This document shows positions 44,872 through 52,354 of a stretch of DNA of 64,000 nt, piece after piece; position 1 is the first letter of the stretch; each line of letters begins with the position of its first letter. The DNA is taken from positions 58,924 to 122,923 of the forward strand of contig NZ_FNIF01000013.1 of NCBI RefSeq assembly GCF_900103825.1, in the 5' to 3' direction. The notes under the pieces are model-generated. The model was not told where the DNA came from and did no database searches. It saw only the letters and a program-made list of their open reading frames with translations. A program made the position numbers and the translations under genes. This DNA is from Paenibacillus sp. yr247 (GTDB taxonomy: Bacteria > Bacillota > Bacilli > Paenibacillales > NBRC-103111).

Positions 44872-45645
44872 ATGACACAAGTCAACTTCAATTTAAACGG
44901 AAAAGTAGCTATCGTTACCGGTGCTGGACGAGGGATAGGGCGAGCTATTGCAGAAGGCTTAGCACAAGCGGGAGCAGATGTCGTTTTGACTGCTAGGACT
45001 GAAGCTGAGGTGTTGGAGGCTGCAAATGAAATACATAATGCAACAGGACGACGTACGCTTGGCATTACTTGCGATGTTACCGACAAAAACTCCATTGATT
45101 CAGTTGTTCACCAGGTTTTGGATATTTTTGGAAATATCGATATATTAGTTAATAATGCTGGCGCGAACGTTCGTCATACTGCATTTGAATTGAGCGAGGA
45201 TGAATGGGATTTAGTCGTCGATACCAACTTCAAGTCCGTTTTCCTCATGTCTCAAGCGGTTGGCAAGCATATGGTTGAGCGCCAAAGCGGACGTATTGTC
45301 AATATCGCTTCCGCGGCTTCTGAATTAACATTATCCTTCTCATCGGCATATGGACCAAGTAAAGCAGCTGTCGTGCATTTGACGAGACAGCTCGCCAATG
45401 AATGGGCAAAATTCGGCGTTACCGTAAACGCAATTAGTCCTTGGTTTATTCGAACTGCCCTTAACGCAAAGGCTCTTGACAATCCGGATTTCAAGACGTT
45501 AATCGAGCAACGGACGCCAATGGGAAGGTTTGGCCGATTGGAGGAAATGATCGCACCTGTTCTATTTTTTTGCTCAGAAAGTTCGGGTTACGTAACTGGG
45601 CAAAACTTATTTGTTGATGGGGGCGTTACACATAATGGAGTCTGA
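44872..45645 (+). CDS. Short-chain dehydrogenase/reductase, gluconate 5-dehydrogenase-like
   Basis: A 257-residue SDR with NAD(P)-binding motif VTGAGRGIGRAIAEG, NNAGA, catalytic Ser and the YGPSK (Y-x3-K) active site, and the C-terminal GQNLFVDGG. It has a good ribosome binding site, GGGAGG eight bases before ATG. A terminator follows 46 bases after the stop, so it is monocistronic. The DVVLTART segment and overall length resemble gluconate 5-dehydrogenases and 3-oxoacyl reductases, but the substrate is not determinable. Confidence 0.85.
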   Translation: MTQVNFNLNGKVAIVTGAGRGIGRAIAEGLAQAGADVVLTARTEAEVLEAANEIHNATGRRTLGITCDVTDKNSIDSVVHQVLDIFGNIDILVNNAGANVRHTAFELSEDEWDLVVDTNFKSVFLMSQAVGKHMVERQSGRIVNIASAASELTLSFSSAYGPSKAAVVHLTRQLANEWAKFGVTVNAISPWFIRTALNAKALDNPDFKTLIEQRTPMGRFGRLEEMIAPVLFFCSESSGYVTGQNLFVDGGVTHNGV

Positions 45646-45690
45646 TTAGAATTGGAAAATGATTAATATCGCTTGAAATCTCAAAAACAG

Positions 45691-45717
45691 AGAGAGCGGA
45701 TAACCATTCCGCTCTCT
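45691..45717 (+). terminator. Rho-independent terminator of the SDR gene
   Basis: A perfect 10-bp stem, AGAGAGCGGA with TCCGCTCTCT, and a 7-base loop, followed by ATTTATTTAT. It lies 46 bases after the SDR stop on the plus strand. Confidence 0.8.
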
Positions 45718-45916
45718 ATTTATTTATGTATGTACACTCAGTACGGGTGCATCTATAGGGTGAAATCCATAATGAGAACTGGCGAGCGCCTACTTTTAGC
45801 CAAGGGCAAGGCTATGTCAAAACAAAACGACTTTTGCTCAGAAGGTTGTGTTATTCCTTCATCTTCATTGGAAAAATCCAAGAAATTTAGGTTGCGATAT
45901 GTCTCTTTAAACGCGA

Positions 45917-45951
45917 AACGAGCCTAGAAGCGATTCTAGGGCTCGTTTTTT
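45917..45951 (+). terminator. Strong rho-independent terminator of an absent gene
   Basis: AACGAGCC-TAGAA pairs with TTCTA-GGGCTCGTT (one bulged G) and a run of seven T follows. The preceding plus-strand sequence encodes nothing recognised, so the terminated transcript may be a small RNA or a lost gene. Confidence 0.6.
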
Positions 45952-46258
45952 GACTCTTTCGGTTATTCTGAAAAAAGCGGTCTTTGCACGCCTTTTTAGT
46001 TGGAATGTTCGCTGGAATACATTATTTTCTTAAGCTGCAAGATCGCCGCAGCGCTTCCATGCTGTCCAGTTGGCTCAGCAGAGGCTCCTGGGCACTCAGC
46101 ACTTTGTTCGGTCTGATAACACTCCCCAGCTGTAGCTGTACCATTATTTCAAAGATAAGCGAGAACTCGTTCTGGCGGTTCCCTCTGTATGTTCTTATAC
46201 CCGTTCCACCGGTTACTTGTGTAGCATTGCAAAAGTGTTTTCATGGAATCGCATTTTT

Positions 46259-47185
46259 TTATATGCTGCCTGATTGTCCATGTGAATGTGGGTGAAGCAA
46301 TGCATATACGGACCGTACAAAGGGGGTGTTGACCCGATGTTTCTCCCCTAATCGAACGGCGTATCCGTGCAAACTTTCTAGTTCCAGAGGCAATCCATTA
46401 ACGAGATCGCGATACATGGATGATGTCATAGTTCTCGAGGCATTTGCGTATCTTCCCATTATTTTGGTTTTAATGTCCTTTGGGAAAGTAATGCCCTCCG
46501 CGCGAGCAAGCTGAGCCAACTCATCCAGCATATCTTGTAAAAAATGCGAAGCTGCTTCATCGGTCAAAATATCGCCCAGCGGCTTTCTTGTCGCCGAAGT
46601 CATACCGCTGAGTACGGTCAGAAACATATATTTCTCCCACATGTCTCGTTTGATGTTGTCGCTAAGCGTCACTTTGAAATCGCAAGACCGTAGCGTTTGC
46701 ATCAGTTGCATCGCAGCCGCTTCGCTGTCCGTGTTAAGCGCTCCGAATAAGATTTCCTGCATGGGACTCGTTTGTACGATTTGTCCTTCCGCGTCGAGCG
46801 TCGATTCGACATAGCTCAATCCACCCAGTACTGTTCTATCGCCGTAACGTTCCACCAATCGTTCTGCCGCCTCGATCCCGTTGAGGAGAGGTACCACCTT
46901 CGCGCCTTGCGAAACCCAGACATCGAGCGCCGGGAACGTACCTTCCAGCTGATACGTTTTGACAGCCACGATGATTATATCGGGTCGCCCCGCTTCCTCC
47001 GCGCTTTTGGTTAATTTCGGACGAACCGAAAAATCACCGTGCATGCTGCGTACACGAAGCCCATTTTCACTCAACTGCCGAAACCGGTTTTCTCTGACGA
47101 AAAAGCTGACCGGAACACCGGCTTTCATCATTTTCCCACCGAAATACCCTCCGACCGCGCCTGCTCCGACGATGACGATATTCAT
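46259..47185 (-). CDS. Ketopantoate reductase-family protein
   Basis: This 308-residue protein begins NIVIVGAGAVGGYFGG, the NADP-binding Rossmann motif of PanE/ApbA. It has VAVKTYQLE and LNGIEA, and a C-terminal helical domain with a conserved Lys-rich patch (KRDMWEKYMFL) and the final SMYRDLVNGLPLELESLHG. The frame extends 39 codons upstream, but ATG 47185 has GAGAGG nine bases before it and is the family start. It is divergently transcribed from a LysR gene. It may be a genuine panE or a paralogous 2-dehydropantoate reductase-like enzyme controlled by that LysR regulator. Confidence 0.88.
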   Translation of the reverse strand: MNIVIVGAGAVGGYFGGKMMKAGVPVSFFVRENRFRQLSENGLRVRSMHGDFSVRPKLTKSAEEAGRPDIIIVAVKTYQLEGTFPALDVWVSQGAKVVPLLNGIEAAERLVERYGDRTVLGGLSYVESTLDAEGQIVQTSPMQEILFGALNTDSEAAAMQLMQTLRSCDFKVTLSDNIKRDMWEKYMFLTVLSGMTSATRKPLGDILTDEAASHFLQDMLDELAQLARAEGITFPKDIKTKIMGRYANASRTMTSSMYRDLVNGLPLELESLHGYAVRLGEKHRVNTPFVRSVYALLHPHSHGQSGSI

Positions 47186-47266
47186 ACTATCAACCTCTCC
47201 AATTGCTTTTTTCTTTATTGTAGACATTATCCGATATAGTGTAAAATGATTAAAAATAAACACATC

Positions 47267-47281
47267 ATCACTATCAGTGAT
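47267..47281. promoter_or_regulatory. LysR-type operator (T-N11-A dyad) between divergent genes
   Basis: ATCACT, ATC, AGTGAT forms a perfect dyad and contains the T-N11-A core expected of LysR boxes. It lies 81 bases upstream of the ketopantoate reductase start and about 20 bases before the LysR start, the classic arrangement for autoregulation and divergent activation. Confidence 0.6.
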
Positions 47282-47301
47282 ATCTGAAAAGGATGTTTCC
47301 A

Positions 47302-48159
47302 TTGGAATTATCGGATCTTTACATTTTTACCGCTGCTTACGAGGAGGAGAACTTATCTCGCGCAGCGGAGCGTTTGGGGTACGTGCAGTCGAATGTCACT
47401 ACTCGTCTGCGCAAGCTAGAGGAAGAATTGGGCGTTTCTTTGTTCCAGCGGCATCCACGTGGTGTTGTGCCGACGGAGAAAGGACAAATTTTTTACGAGC
47501 AAGTTTACGACATTACCAAACGTCTGGAGGAAGTGATCAGTAGAGTTCGGTCCACAAGCTATCCGAGCGGCCCTTTGTTGATCGGCATCGTGGAAACGTT
47601 CGCGACCGGCCGTTTTATGACGAAGCTCGCCGATTTTCAGTCCCGGTATCCCGACGTCGAGCTGACCCTGCGTACCGGATCTTCCCAGGAACTGACCGCC
47701 CGGGTGCTGAAACGGGAACTGGACTGCGCTTTTATAACGGGGGAGGCAGCATCGAAAAAGCTGGCGTACGATTTCGAGCATCCGGAAGAAATTCGCTTGG
47801 TTACAAATTCTAGCAAATTCCCCGACGACTTGGCGAAACAAACGTGGGTTGTATTTCCGAAAGGCTGCCTATATCGCTCGATTACGGAGCAATGGTTAAA
47901 ATCCGAAGGGTTGACAGCCCCGAAATATTTGGAGATTGGTACGCTTGAAACTCTGCTCAATTGCGTCGACTCCGGATTCGGCAATTCATTGTTGCCGCTA
48001 TCCGTGATCAGTAATACTCGTCTGCCTCTGAGCAGCCATCCGCTGCCCGAGCAGTATAAGTACACCAAGACCAGCTTTATTCGCCACAAGGACCGCTTTG
48101 TCAGTAAAGCGCTCAACGCATTTCTCGAGACGTTCAAACCGGCAACACTTGTTTTATAA
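47302..48159 (+). CDS. LysR-family transcriptional regulator
   Basis: A LysR protein with the N-terminal helix-turn-helix ENLSRAAERLGYVQSNVTTR then LEEELGVSLFQRHPRG, and a periplasmic-binding-protein-like effector domain starting near residue 90. An ATG at 47293 touches the ribosome binding site AAAAGG directly, while the TTG at 47302 lies nine bases past it. The TTG also yields the canonical MELSDL opening, so I choose it (285 residues). It is divergent from the ketopantoate reductase gene, with a dyad between, and is therefore its probable regulator. Confidence 0.88.
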   Translation: MELSDLYIFTAAYEEENLSRAAERLGYVQSNVTTRLRKLEEELGVSLFQRHPRGVVPTEKGQIFYEQVYDITKRLEEVISRVRSTSYPSGPLLIGIVETFATGRFMTKLADFQSRYPDVELTLRTGSSQELTARVLKRELDCAFITGEAASKKLAYDFEHPEEIRLVTNSSKFPDDLAKQTWVVFPKGCLYRSITEQWLKSEGLTAPKYLEIGTLETLLNCVDSGFGNSLLPLSVISNTRLPLSSHPLPEQYKYTKTSFIRHKDRFVSKALNAFLETFKPATLVL

Positions 48160-48338
48160 TCGCTCGAGACTGATGAATTGTTCATCTTCAAATCCTTGCG
48201 AGAAAAAAACGCACCAGCTCAACACTTGCCTTCACCTGTGGTTTCTTCACACAATTATTATATAAACTTAAGGTTGGTTTAAGCAATCTTAGCTATTCTA
48301 AAGACGAACCCTTTTACATCAATGAGACCCCGGAAATT

Positions 48339-48367
48339 GGACTTACAACCTTGGACAGTTGTAGGTC
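48339..48367 (+). terminator. Possible terminator downstream of the LysR gene
   Basis: GGACTTACAAC pairs with GTTGTAGGTC (one wobble) across an 8-base loop, and TAATTTTCATTTT follows. It is 180 bases past the LysR stop and just before the membrane-protein gene. The rest of the 287-base gap (48160-48446) holds nothing recognised. Confidence 0.4.
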
Positions 48368-48446
48368 TAATTTTCATTTTGCCTTGATTTCCTTAAGTGA
48401 TTCAACATCTTAACTAACCTCACAACAGACAATAAGGAGTTATCAC

Positions 48447-49106
48447 ATGAATCATGTAACACTAATTTATATTTATTTAGTTATTGCTCTACTCATCACA
48501 AACATTCCCATTGTAGGAAAATACATGGCTGTCGCTAATACAATTATCCATGAAGCTTCGCATTGCTTAAGTGCTTTACTATTTAGCGGTAAGGTTCACT
48601 CAATGTCTCTATTTAGTGATACTAGTGGGGAAGCCAGGGTAAGCACCAGAAACTGGATGTCAAGAATTTTAATTTCGTATGCCGGTTATTCGGGATCATC
48701 ACTCGCTGCAATTGGTCTTTACTTTGCTTTATCCAAGGCTAGATATGAGCTGATCCTAATATCTTTTATTGTGCTCCTGCTAGTTTGCTTGTTATTTTGG
48801 ATAAGGAATATATATGGACTAATATGGGTAATATCCTTTATTTGTATTATTGGATTTATCGTTTATAAAGATTTTGGCATATTAATTTTGCATGCTAGCT
48901 TTTTACTATCAGCAATCGTTCTTGCACAATCTGTAAGTTCTTCATTTATAGTTCTGAAACTCAGCATTCGTGATAGTAAAAATGCTGGTGATGCAACCAA
49001 TTTAGCCAATGCCACCTATATACCTGCTCAAATCTGGGGTTGGTTGTTCTTTGTCCAATCACTTTATGCTGCATATTATATATTTGTACACTTCGTCACT
49101 CATTAG
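48447..49106 (+). CDS. M50B-like membrane metalloprotease-family protein
   Basis: This 219-residue, strongly hydrophobic protein has the zinc-protease motif HEASH at residues 35-39 (IIHEASHCLSALL) inside or next to the second membrane span. The rest forms about six hydrophobic segments. The pattern fits the M50B-like peptidase family. AAGGAG lies eight bases before ATG. Its low G+C contrasts with most neighbours. The downstream neighbour is the decayed zwf on the opposite strand. Proteolytic activity is inferred only from the HExxH motif, and the second zinc-binding Asp motif is not obvious. Confidence 0.75.
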   Translation: MNHVTLIYIYLVIALLITNIPIVGKYMAVANTIIHEASHCLSALLFSGKVHSMSLFSDTSGEARVSTRNWMSRILISYAGYSGSSLAAIGLYFALSKARYELILISFIVLLLVCLLFWIRNIYGLIWVISFICIIGFIVYKDFGILILHASFLLSAIVLAQSVSSSFIVLKLSIRDSKNAGDATNLANATYIPAQIWGWLFFVQSLYAAYYIFVHFVTH

Positions 49107-49181
49107 GCAACATAATAGAATTAATCTATAATACTTCAATAAGCACAACAAATAACCATCTCAAAAGAGCAAGTTATCTAA

Positions 49182-50235
49182 TCAATTTGATATTCCCACT
49201 AGCTTCGATCTTAAACGCTGGCTTACCCATATCAGCACCCTCGCTAATAAAGCATCGGATTCGGCAGATCCGTATGATCCCGCTTCATACAGATGGAGCG
49301 GAATCAATTTCTCTTCGAATGCTTCTAAGATGGGTTGAACCCATTTCCATGACAATTCGACTTCGTCCCAATGCGCAAAGAATGTGGGATCTCCGTGCAA
49401 AGCGTCGTAAATTAAATTTTCGTAAGCTTCGGGAACATCGTCTTGGTGCTCATGAAAGTCGATTTAAAGGGGCATAAACTCCCCTTTATGCTGAGGATCC
49501 CTCGTATTTAATTGCAGCGTAATGCCCTCGTTAGGACTGATTTCAATTACCAGGAGATTAGGGACTTTTCCATCGGCAGTTGCTTGTGAAGTCTTAGATA
49601 TCTCCTTGAACTCAATCACGATCCGCGTTGATTTCTCCTTCAATCTTTTGCCTGTTCGGATATAAAAAGGAACGCTCTTTTTGTAAGATTGGTCCATAAT
49701 GCCTGAAGGACCGGATTTTGCTGCAGAATCTCAAGCTTTTTCACCATCGCCTTGTCGAGATAAGGATCGATTCGGAAAATTTCATGCTCCTCAAAAGCTT
49801 TGCTCAGCTTCGAGTTTAAATCCCGAGCAGATTGCAAGTTGTGGCCGAAAGGTTTCTCGATCACCAGACGCTTCCAACCATTCGCGGAACCGAGCCCGCT
49901 TCCCTCAATGTTAGCTGCGATCGTTTCGAAAAATTCAGGTCCAACGGATAAATAAAACAGGCGATTCGGCGAAATGCGTAGCTCCTCTTCCCTCTGTTAA
50001 ATCAGTTGTAACAACTTCTTATAATCTTCTTTACAGCCAATATCTAGAACGCAGTAACGGAATGCGATCAAGAAAGCTTTGATCAATGCATTATTGTTCG
50101 CTTCGCGTCTGGAAAAATTACGAATGGATTGTTCGACACTTGCCTGAAATGATTCATCAGTCAGTTCTCTTCTTCCAAGACCAATCAAGTTGAACGATTG
50201 CGGCAGCTCCCTATCAACAAACAAATTATACAAGG
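49182..50235 (-). pseudogene. zwf: Glucose-6-phosphate 1-dehydrogenase, multiply broken
   Basis: Reading 5' to 3' on the minus strand, segments of Zwf follow in order. YNLFVDRELPQSFNLIGLGR is near the N-terminus (first 30 codons missing). LLQLI is followed by an in-frame stop at 49997-49999 before REEELRISPNRLFYLSVGP. VIEKPFGHN and FRIDPYLDKAMV (normally RIDHYLGKEMV) lead to NPVLQALW near 49700. There about 150 codons are missing and the frame shifts to PFYIRTGKRLKEKS. TRDPQHKGEFMPL then meets a stop at 49464-49466, and the C-terminal ALHGDPTFFAHWDEVELSW follows. The active-site His of RIDHY is already Pro. The gene encodes no functional enzyme. Confidence 0.92.
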
Positions 50236-50236
50236 T

Positions 50237-50289
50237 AAAAAGGGGGTGCCCTCAGATCGTCACTAGATCTGAAGACACGCCCCTTTTTC
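50237..50289 (-). terminator. Terminator of the SDR gene at 50342
   Basis: AAAAGGGG at one end pairs with CCCCTTTTT at the other, and CAGATC with GATCTG inside around a 7-base loop, giving a long, imperfect hairpin that is T-flanked on both strands. It lies 50 bases beyond the SDR stop and marks the point at which the broken zwf begins. Confidence 0.7.
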
Positions 50290-50341
50290 TGAACCTAGGC
50301 GGAGAGATCTCTCATTACGCCTCTCGAATCACTGTCAATAA

Positions 50342-51085
50342 TTAAATTGCGGTTTGTCCTCCGTCGACGGCGAGGTTTGCTCCGTGAATGAAGCTGGAAC
50401 GATCCGTCGCGAGGAAGACAACGGCCTCAGCAATCTCATCCGCTGAAGCAGGGCGGCCTGCCGGTGCTTGGGCAGCAAGCTGATCAAGCCCTTCGCCCAT
50501 TGCATCAGTGCCTTCCGTACGCGTAGGTCCGGGGCTGACGGTATTGACACGAACACCACTTGGGCCATATTCAGCCGCCCACGCTTTGGTAAGAAGACTG
50601 ATTGCAGCTTTGCTCGAGCCGTAAAGACTCATGCCGGACATTCCGTAATCGGCGACCATTGTCGATATGTTGACGATCGAACCCTTGCCTCTTTCCGCCA
50701 TCAGCGGTGCCAGTTCGGCGACGAGAAAAAATGGTACTTTGACGTTCAGCGCATACACGCTTTCAAAATCTTCCTCTGTCGTTTCATGCGTCGGTCCGAA
50801 CGGAAAGATCCCTGCATTGTTGATAAGAATGTCGACTCGGCCGTTACCAAGTTCGACTGCTCGCTTTGCCAGGCTTCGTGCGCTTGACGCATCGCGAAGA
50901 TCCGTCTGCACGAAATCTGCCTTACCTCCCGCTGCGCGTATTGCTGCAACCGTTTTCTCGCCGCGGTCCGTATTGCGCCCCGTAACCACGACATGGATGC
51001 CAAGCGCGGCGAGCTGATTTGAAACCGCCCGGCCGATACCACTTGTTCCCCCTGTAATCAGTGCTGTAGATTGATTCGAATTCAT
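50342..51085 (-). CDS. Short-chain dehydrogenase/reductase
   Basis: A 247-residue SDR with TGGTSGIGRAV, NNAGIFPFGP, the catalytic segment NISTM...YGSSKAA (Y-x3-K) and the C-terminal GANLAVDGG. AAGGGAG lies about ten bases before ATG. It has its own near-consensus promoter with an 18-base perfect palindrome in the leader, so it is under a specific repressor that is not encoded next to it. It resembles the SDR type often adjacent to TetR or MarR genes in Bacillales; the substrate is unknown. Confidence 0.87.
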   Translation of the reverse strand: MNSNQSTALITGGTSGIGRAVSNQLAALGIHVVVTGRNTDRGEKTVAAIRAAGGKADFVQTDLRDASSARSLAKRAVELGNGRVDILINNAGIFPFGPTHETTEEDFESVYALNVKVPFFLVAELAPLMAERGKGSIVNISTMVADYGMSGMSLYGSSKAAISLLTKAWAAEYGPSGVRVNTVSPGPTRTEGTDAMGEGLDQLAAQAPAGRPASADEIAEAVVFLATDRSSFIHGANLAVDGGQTAI

Positions 51086-51109
51086 GATATCCTGTCTCCC
51101 TTCATTTTT

Positions 51110-51168
51110 ATGGATTAATTAATCCATTCTTCAAAACAAATACTATCAGACTATTTTTGGATTGTCAA
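51110..51168 (-). promoter_or_regulatory. Sigma-A promoter with perfect palindromic operator in front of the SDR gene
   Basis: On the minus strand TTGACA (51163-51168), 17 bases, TAGTAT (51140-51145) form a good promoter. The perfect 18-base palindrome ATGGATTAATTAATCCAT (51110-51127) follows at about the transcription start/+20 and precedes the ribosome binding site. The position fits repression by a dimeric TetR- or MarR-type regulator. Confidence 0.75.
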
Positions 51169-51342
51169 CTCCATTTTCTAAAAATTTATTGTGCAATATT
51201 TTATGATCTTTCATTCATTTATCGCATTCCGTTCATATCAAGCTAACATTTAGGCAAAATTGGCCTTGACGTATACTTTTCGCATAAAATAAACATGATA
51301 ACATCGCATGCATTTAGGCCTAAGTAAACCTGGTTAACCATT

Positions 51343-51379
51343 CATACAATAAGGAAGCTGGAAGTTAACTTATTGTATG
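51343..51379. repeat. 11-bp perfect inverted repeat upstream of a coiled-coil gene
   Basis: CATACAATAAG and CTTATTGTATG are separated by 15 bases and lie 35 bases before ATG 51414. It lacks a T run, so it is not a terminator. It could be an operator or a structure in the mRNA leader. A nearby palindrome TTAGGCCTAA lies at about 51314-51323. Confidence 0.55.
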
Positions 51380-51413
51380 GACGGAGATACATATTTCTAA
51401 CGAAGCGAAAACG

Positions 51414-51848
51414 ATGAAGGTGAACAATATTAGCCCGGAACTGATGGAAAAGCTTGAACGGCTAACGGCCGAGAGCGGCTTAGAGACTCAGGATGCGCTT
51501 ATAAAGCATCTGGCGGCGCTGTACGAACTGAAACAACTCAAGGTAGGTAACGGCAGCGGATATGCGAAGCAAATCGAAGAGCTAGAGTATCACACGCGTC
51601 GGAGCGTAGAACTGTTCGTCGGCATGATAAAAACGGAGGCGGCAGAACGAATTGAGCTTTCCAAACGTCACGACGAAACGCTCGGGGATCGCGCTGCGAC
51701 AATAGTAGCTCAAGAGCTAGTAATTATCGATTTACAGAAAGTGAGGAAGCAGCAGACCGAAGAATTGGCCCGACTACGTGACGAAATCGCGAAGCTCAAG
51801 CAACAACTGAAGTCGGACGTCGGAAAGATGCCTCCCTCCAAAACATAA
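51414..51848 (+). CDS. Hypothetical coiled-coil protein
   Basis: A 144-residue protein. The N-terminal 40 residues (ISPELMEKLERLTAESGLET) look like a ribbon-helix-helix or small helical domain. The C-terminal half is a strong heptad coiled coil (LQKVRKQQTEELARLRDEIA). There are no membrane segments. No good ribosome binding site is seen at ATG 51414 (GAAGCGAAAACG precedes), so a different start is possible. It follows an 11-bp inverted repeat. I do not recognise the family. A plasmid-maintenance (KfrA-like) or DNA-binding role is only a guess from shape. Confidence 0.6.
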   Translation: MKVNNISPELMEKLERLTAESGLETQDALIKHLAALYELKQLKVGNGSGYAKQIEELEYHTRRSVELFVGMIKTEAAERIELSKRHDETLGDRAATIVAQELVIIDLQKVRKQQTEELARLRDEIAKLKQQLKSDVGKMPPSKT

Positions 51849-51942
51849 ATCTACCCGTTTTTGCTATCGTTTCCCGTACCTGAATAATATATCGATTATT
51901 GGCAATCTTAATTTCGGAAAAAATCCATGGAGGTCTTTTCTT

Positions 51943-52152
51943 ATGTCTGGATTGGAAAACAAGGAAGATATGAATATCGACATTGTTAACATACTTACCA
52001 TTAATGGTGGCAAAGTCAAAGAAGTGTCGAAAATAGGTAAAGGAAATCACGAAAAAACAGAAGTTAACGAAGGGGAAGCAAAAAGGATAGAAGAACAAGA
52101 TGATATAAAAGAAATTTATGGGCTCGGTGATAATGATGAATATGCTGGATAG
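51943..52152 (+). CDS. Small hydrophilic hypothetical protein
   Basis: The 69-codon gene has GGAGG nine bases before ATG, a good reason to think it is translated. The protein is highly charged (KEVSKIGKGNHEKTEVNEGE) with no membrane segment, and ends GDNDEYAG. Its last codons overlap the point where a gnd fragment on the other strand loses similarity, so its 3' end may have been created by that junction. I do not recognise it. Confidence 0.5.
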   Translation: MSGLENKEDMNIDIVNILTINGGKVKEVSKIGKGNHEKTEVNEGEAKRIEEQDDIKEIYGLGDNDEYAG

Positions 52153-52154
52153 CC

Positions 52155-52315
52155 CTGCATAATCGCAAAGCCATTCAGCGCCCCCTCTTCGCCGCTCGGA
52201 ATACCCGCACGGATAAAGCGGAGGCGCTTGGCTTGCAGTTCTTTATTTCTTCTTTGCTTATCGGGGAAATATGCGTTTCCGCCGTCGATGAGAATATCCC
52301 CTTCACTCAAGTAAA
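52155..52315 (-). pseudogene. gnd: 6-phosphogluconate dehydrogenase fragment
   Basis: About 50 codons on the minus strand read LSEGDILIDGGNAYFPDKQR then NKELQAKRLRFIRAGIPSGE and GALNGFAIM. These are the characteristic Gnd segments IDGGN, the GVSGGEEGA substrate loop (here GIPSGEEGA, two conserved residues lost) and GPAIMPGG. Both the N-terminal Rossmann start and the entire C-terminal domain are absent. It is a dead fragment 2 kb from the broken zwf. Confidence 0.85.
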
Positions 52316-52354
52316 AAGATTAGCCGTGCACCTAACGATGCTTGAATGAGTCGG

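Larger units (their letters stand above)
45646..46258. other. 613-base gap with two terminators and no recognised gene
   Basis: It holds the terminator of the SDR gene (45691-45717) and a second strong terminator (45917-45951). Between them the string AGGGTGAAATCC...GAGAACTGGCGAGC faintly resembles a group II intron start, but too little is present to call it. From 45960 to 46258 I see nothing recognisable. The reading frames there have no family similarity that I can identify. Confidence 0.45.

Noticed and set aside
45735..45860. Possible 5' end of a group II intron (AGGGTGAAATCC followed by GAGAACTGGCGAGC)
   Set aside because: Only a short stretch resembles intron domain I, there is no reverse transcriptase ORF and no recognisable domain V/VI, so the match may be chance.
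45673..45927. 84-codon plus-strand frame between two terminators
   Set aside because: It starts inside the SDR terminator hairpin and has no ribosome binding site or recognisable domain.
45984..46295. 103-codon plus-strand frame rich in Ser, Leu and Cys
   Set aside because: It overlaps the 3' end of the ketopantoate reductase gene, has no ribosome binding site and an unlikely composition. An IS4-type transposase relic was considered for this interval, but no catalytic motif could be read on either strand.
49040..49477. 145-codon plus-strand frame after the M50B-like gene
   Set aside because: Most of it is antisense to the zwf relic, and it overlaps the end of the membrane-protein gene.
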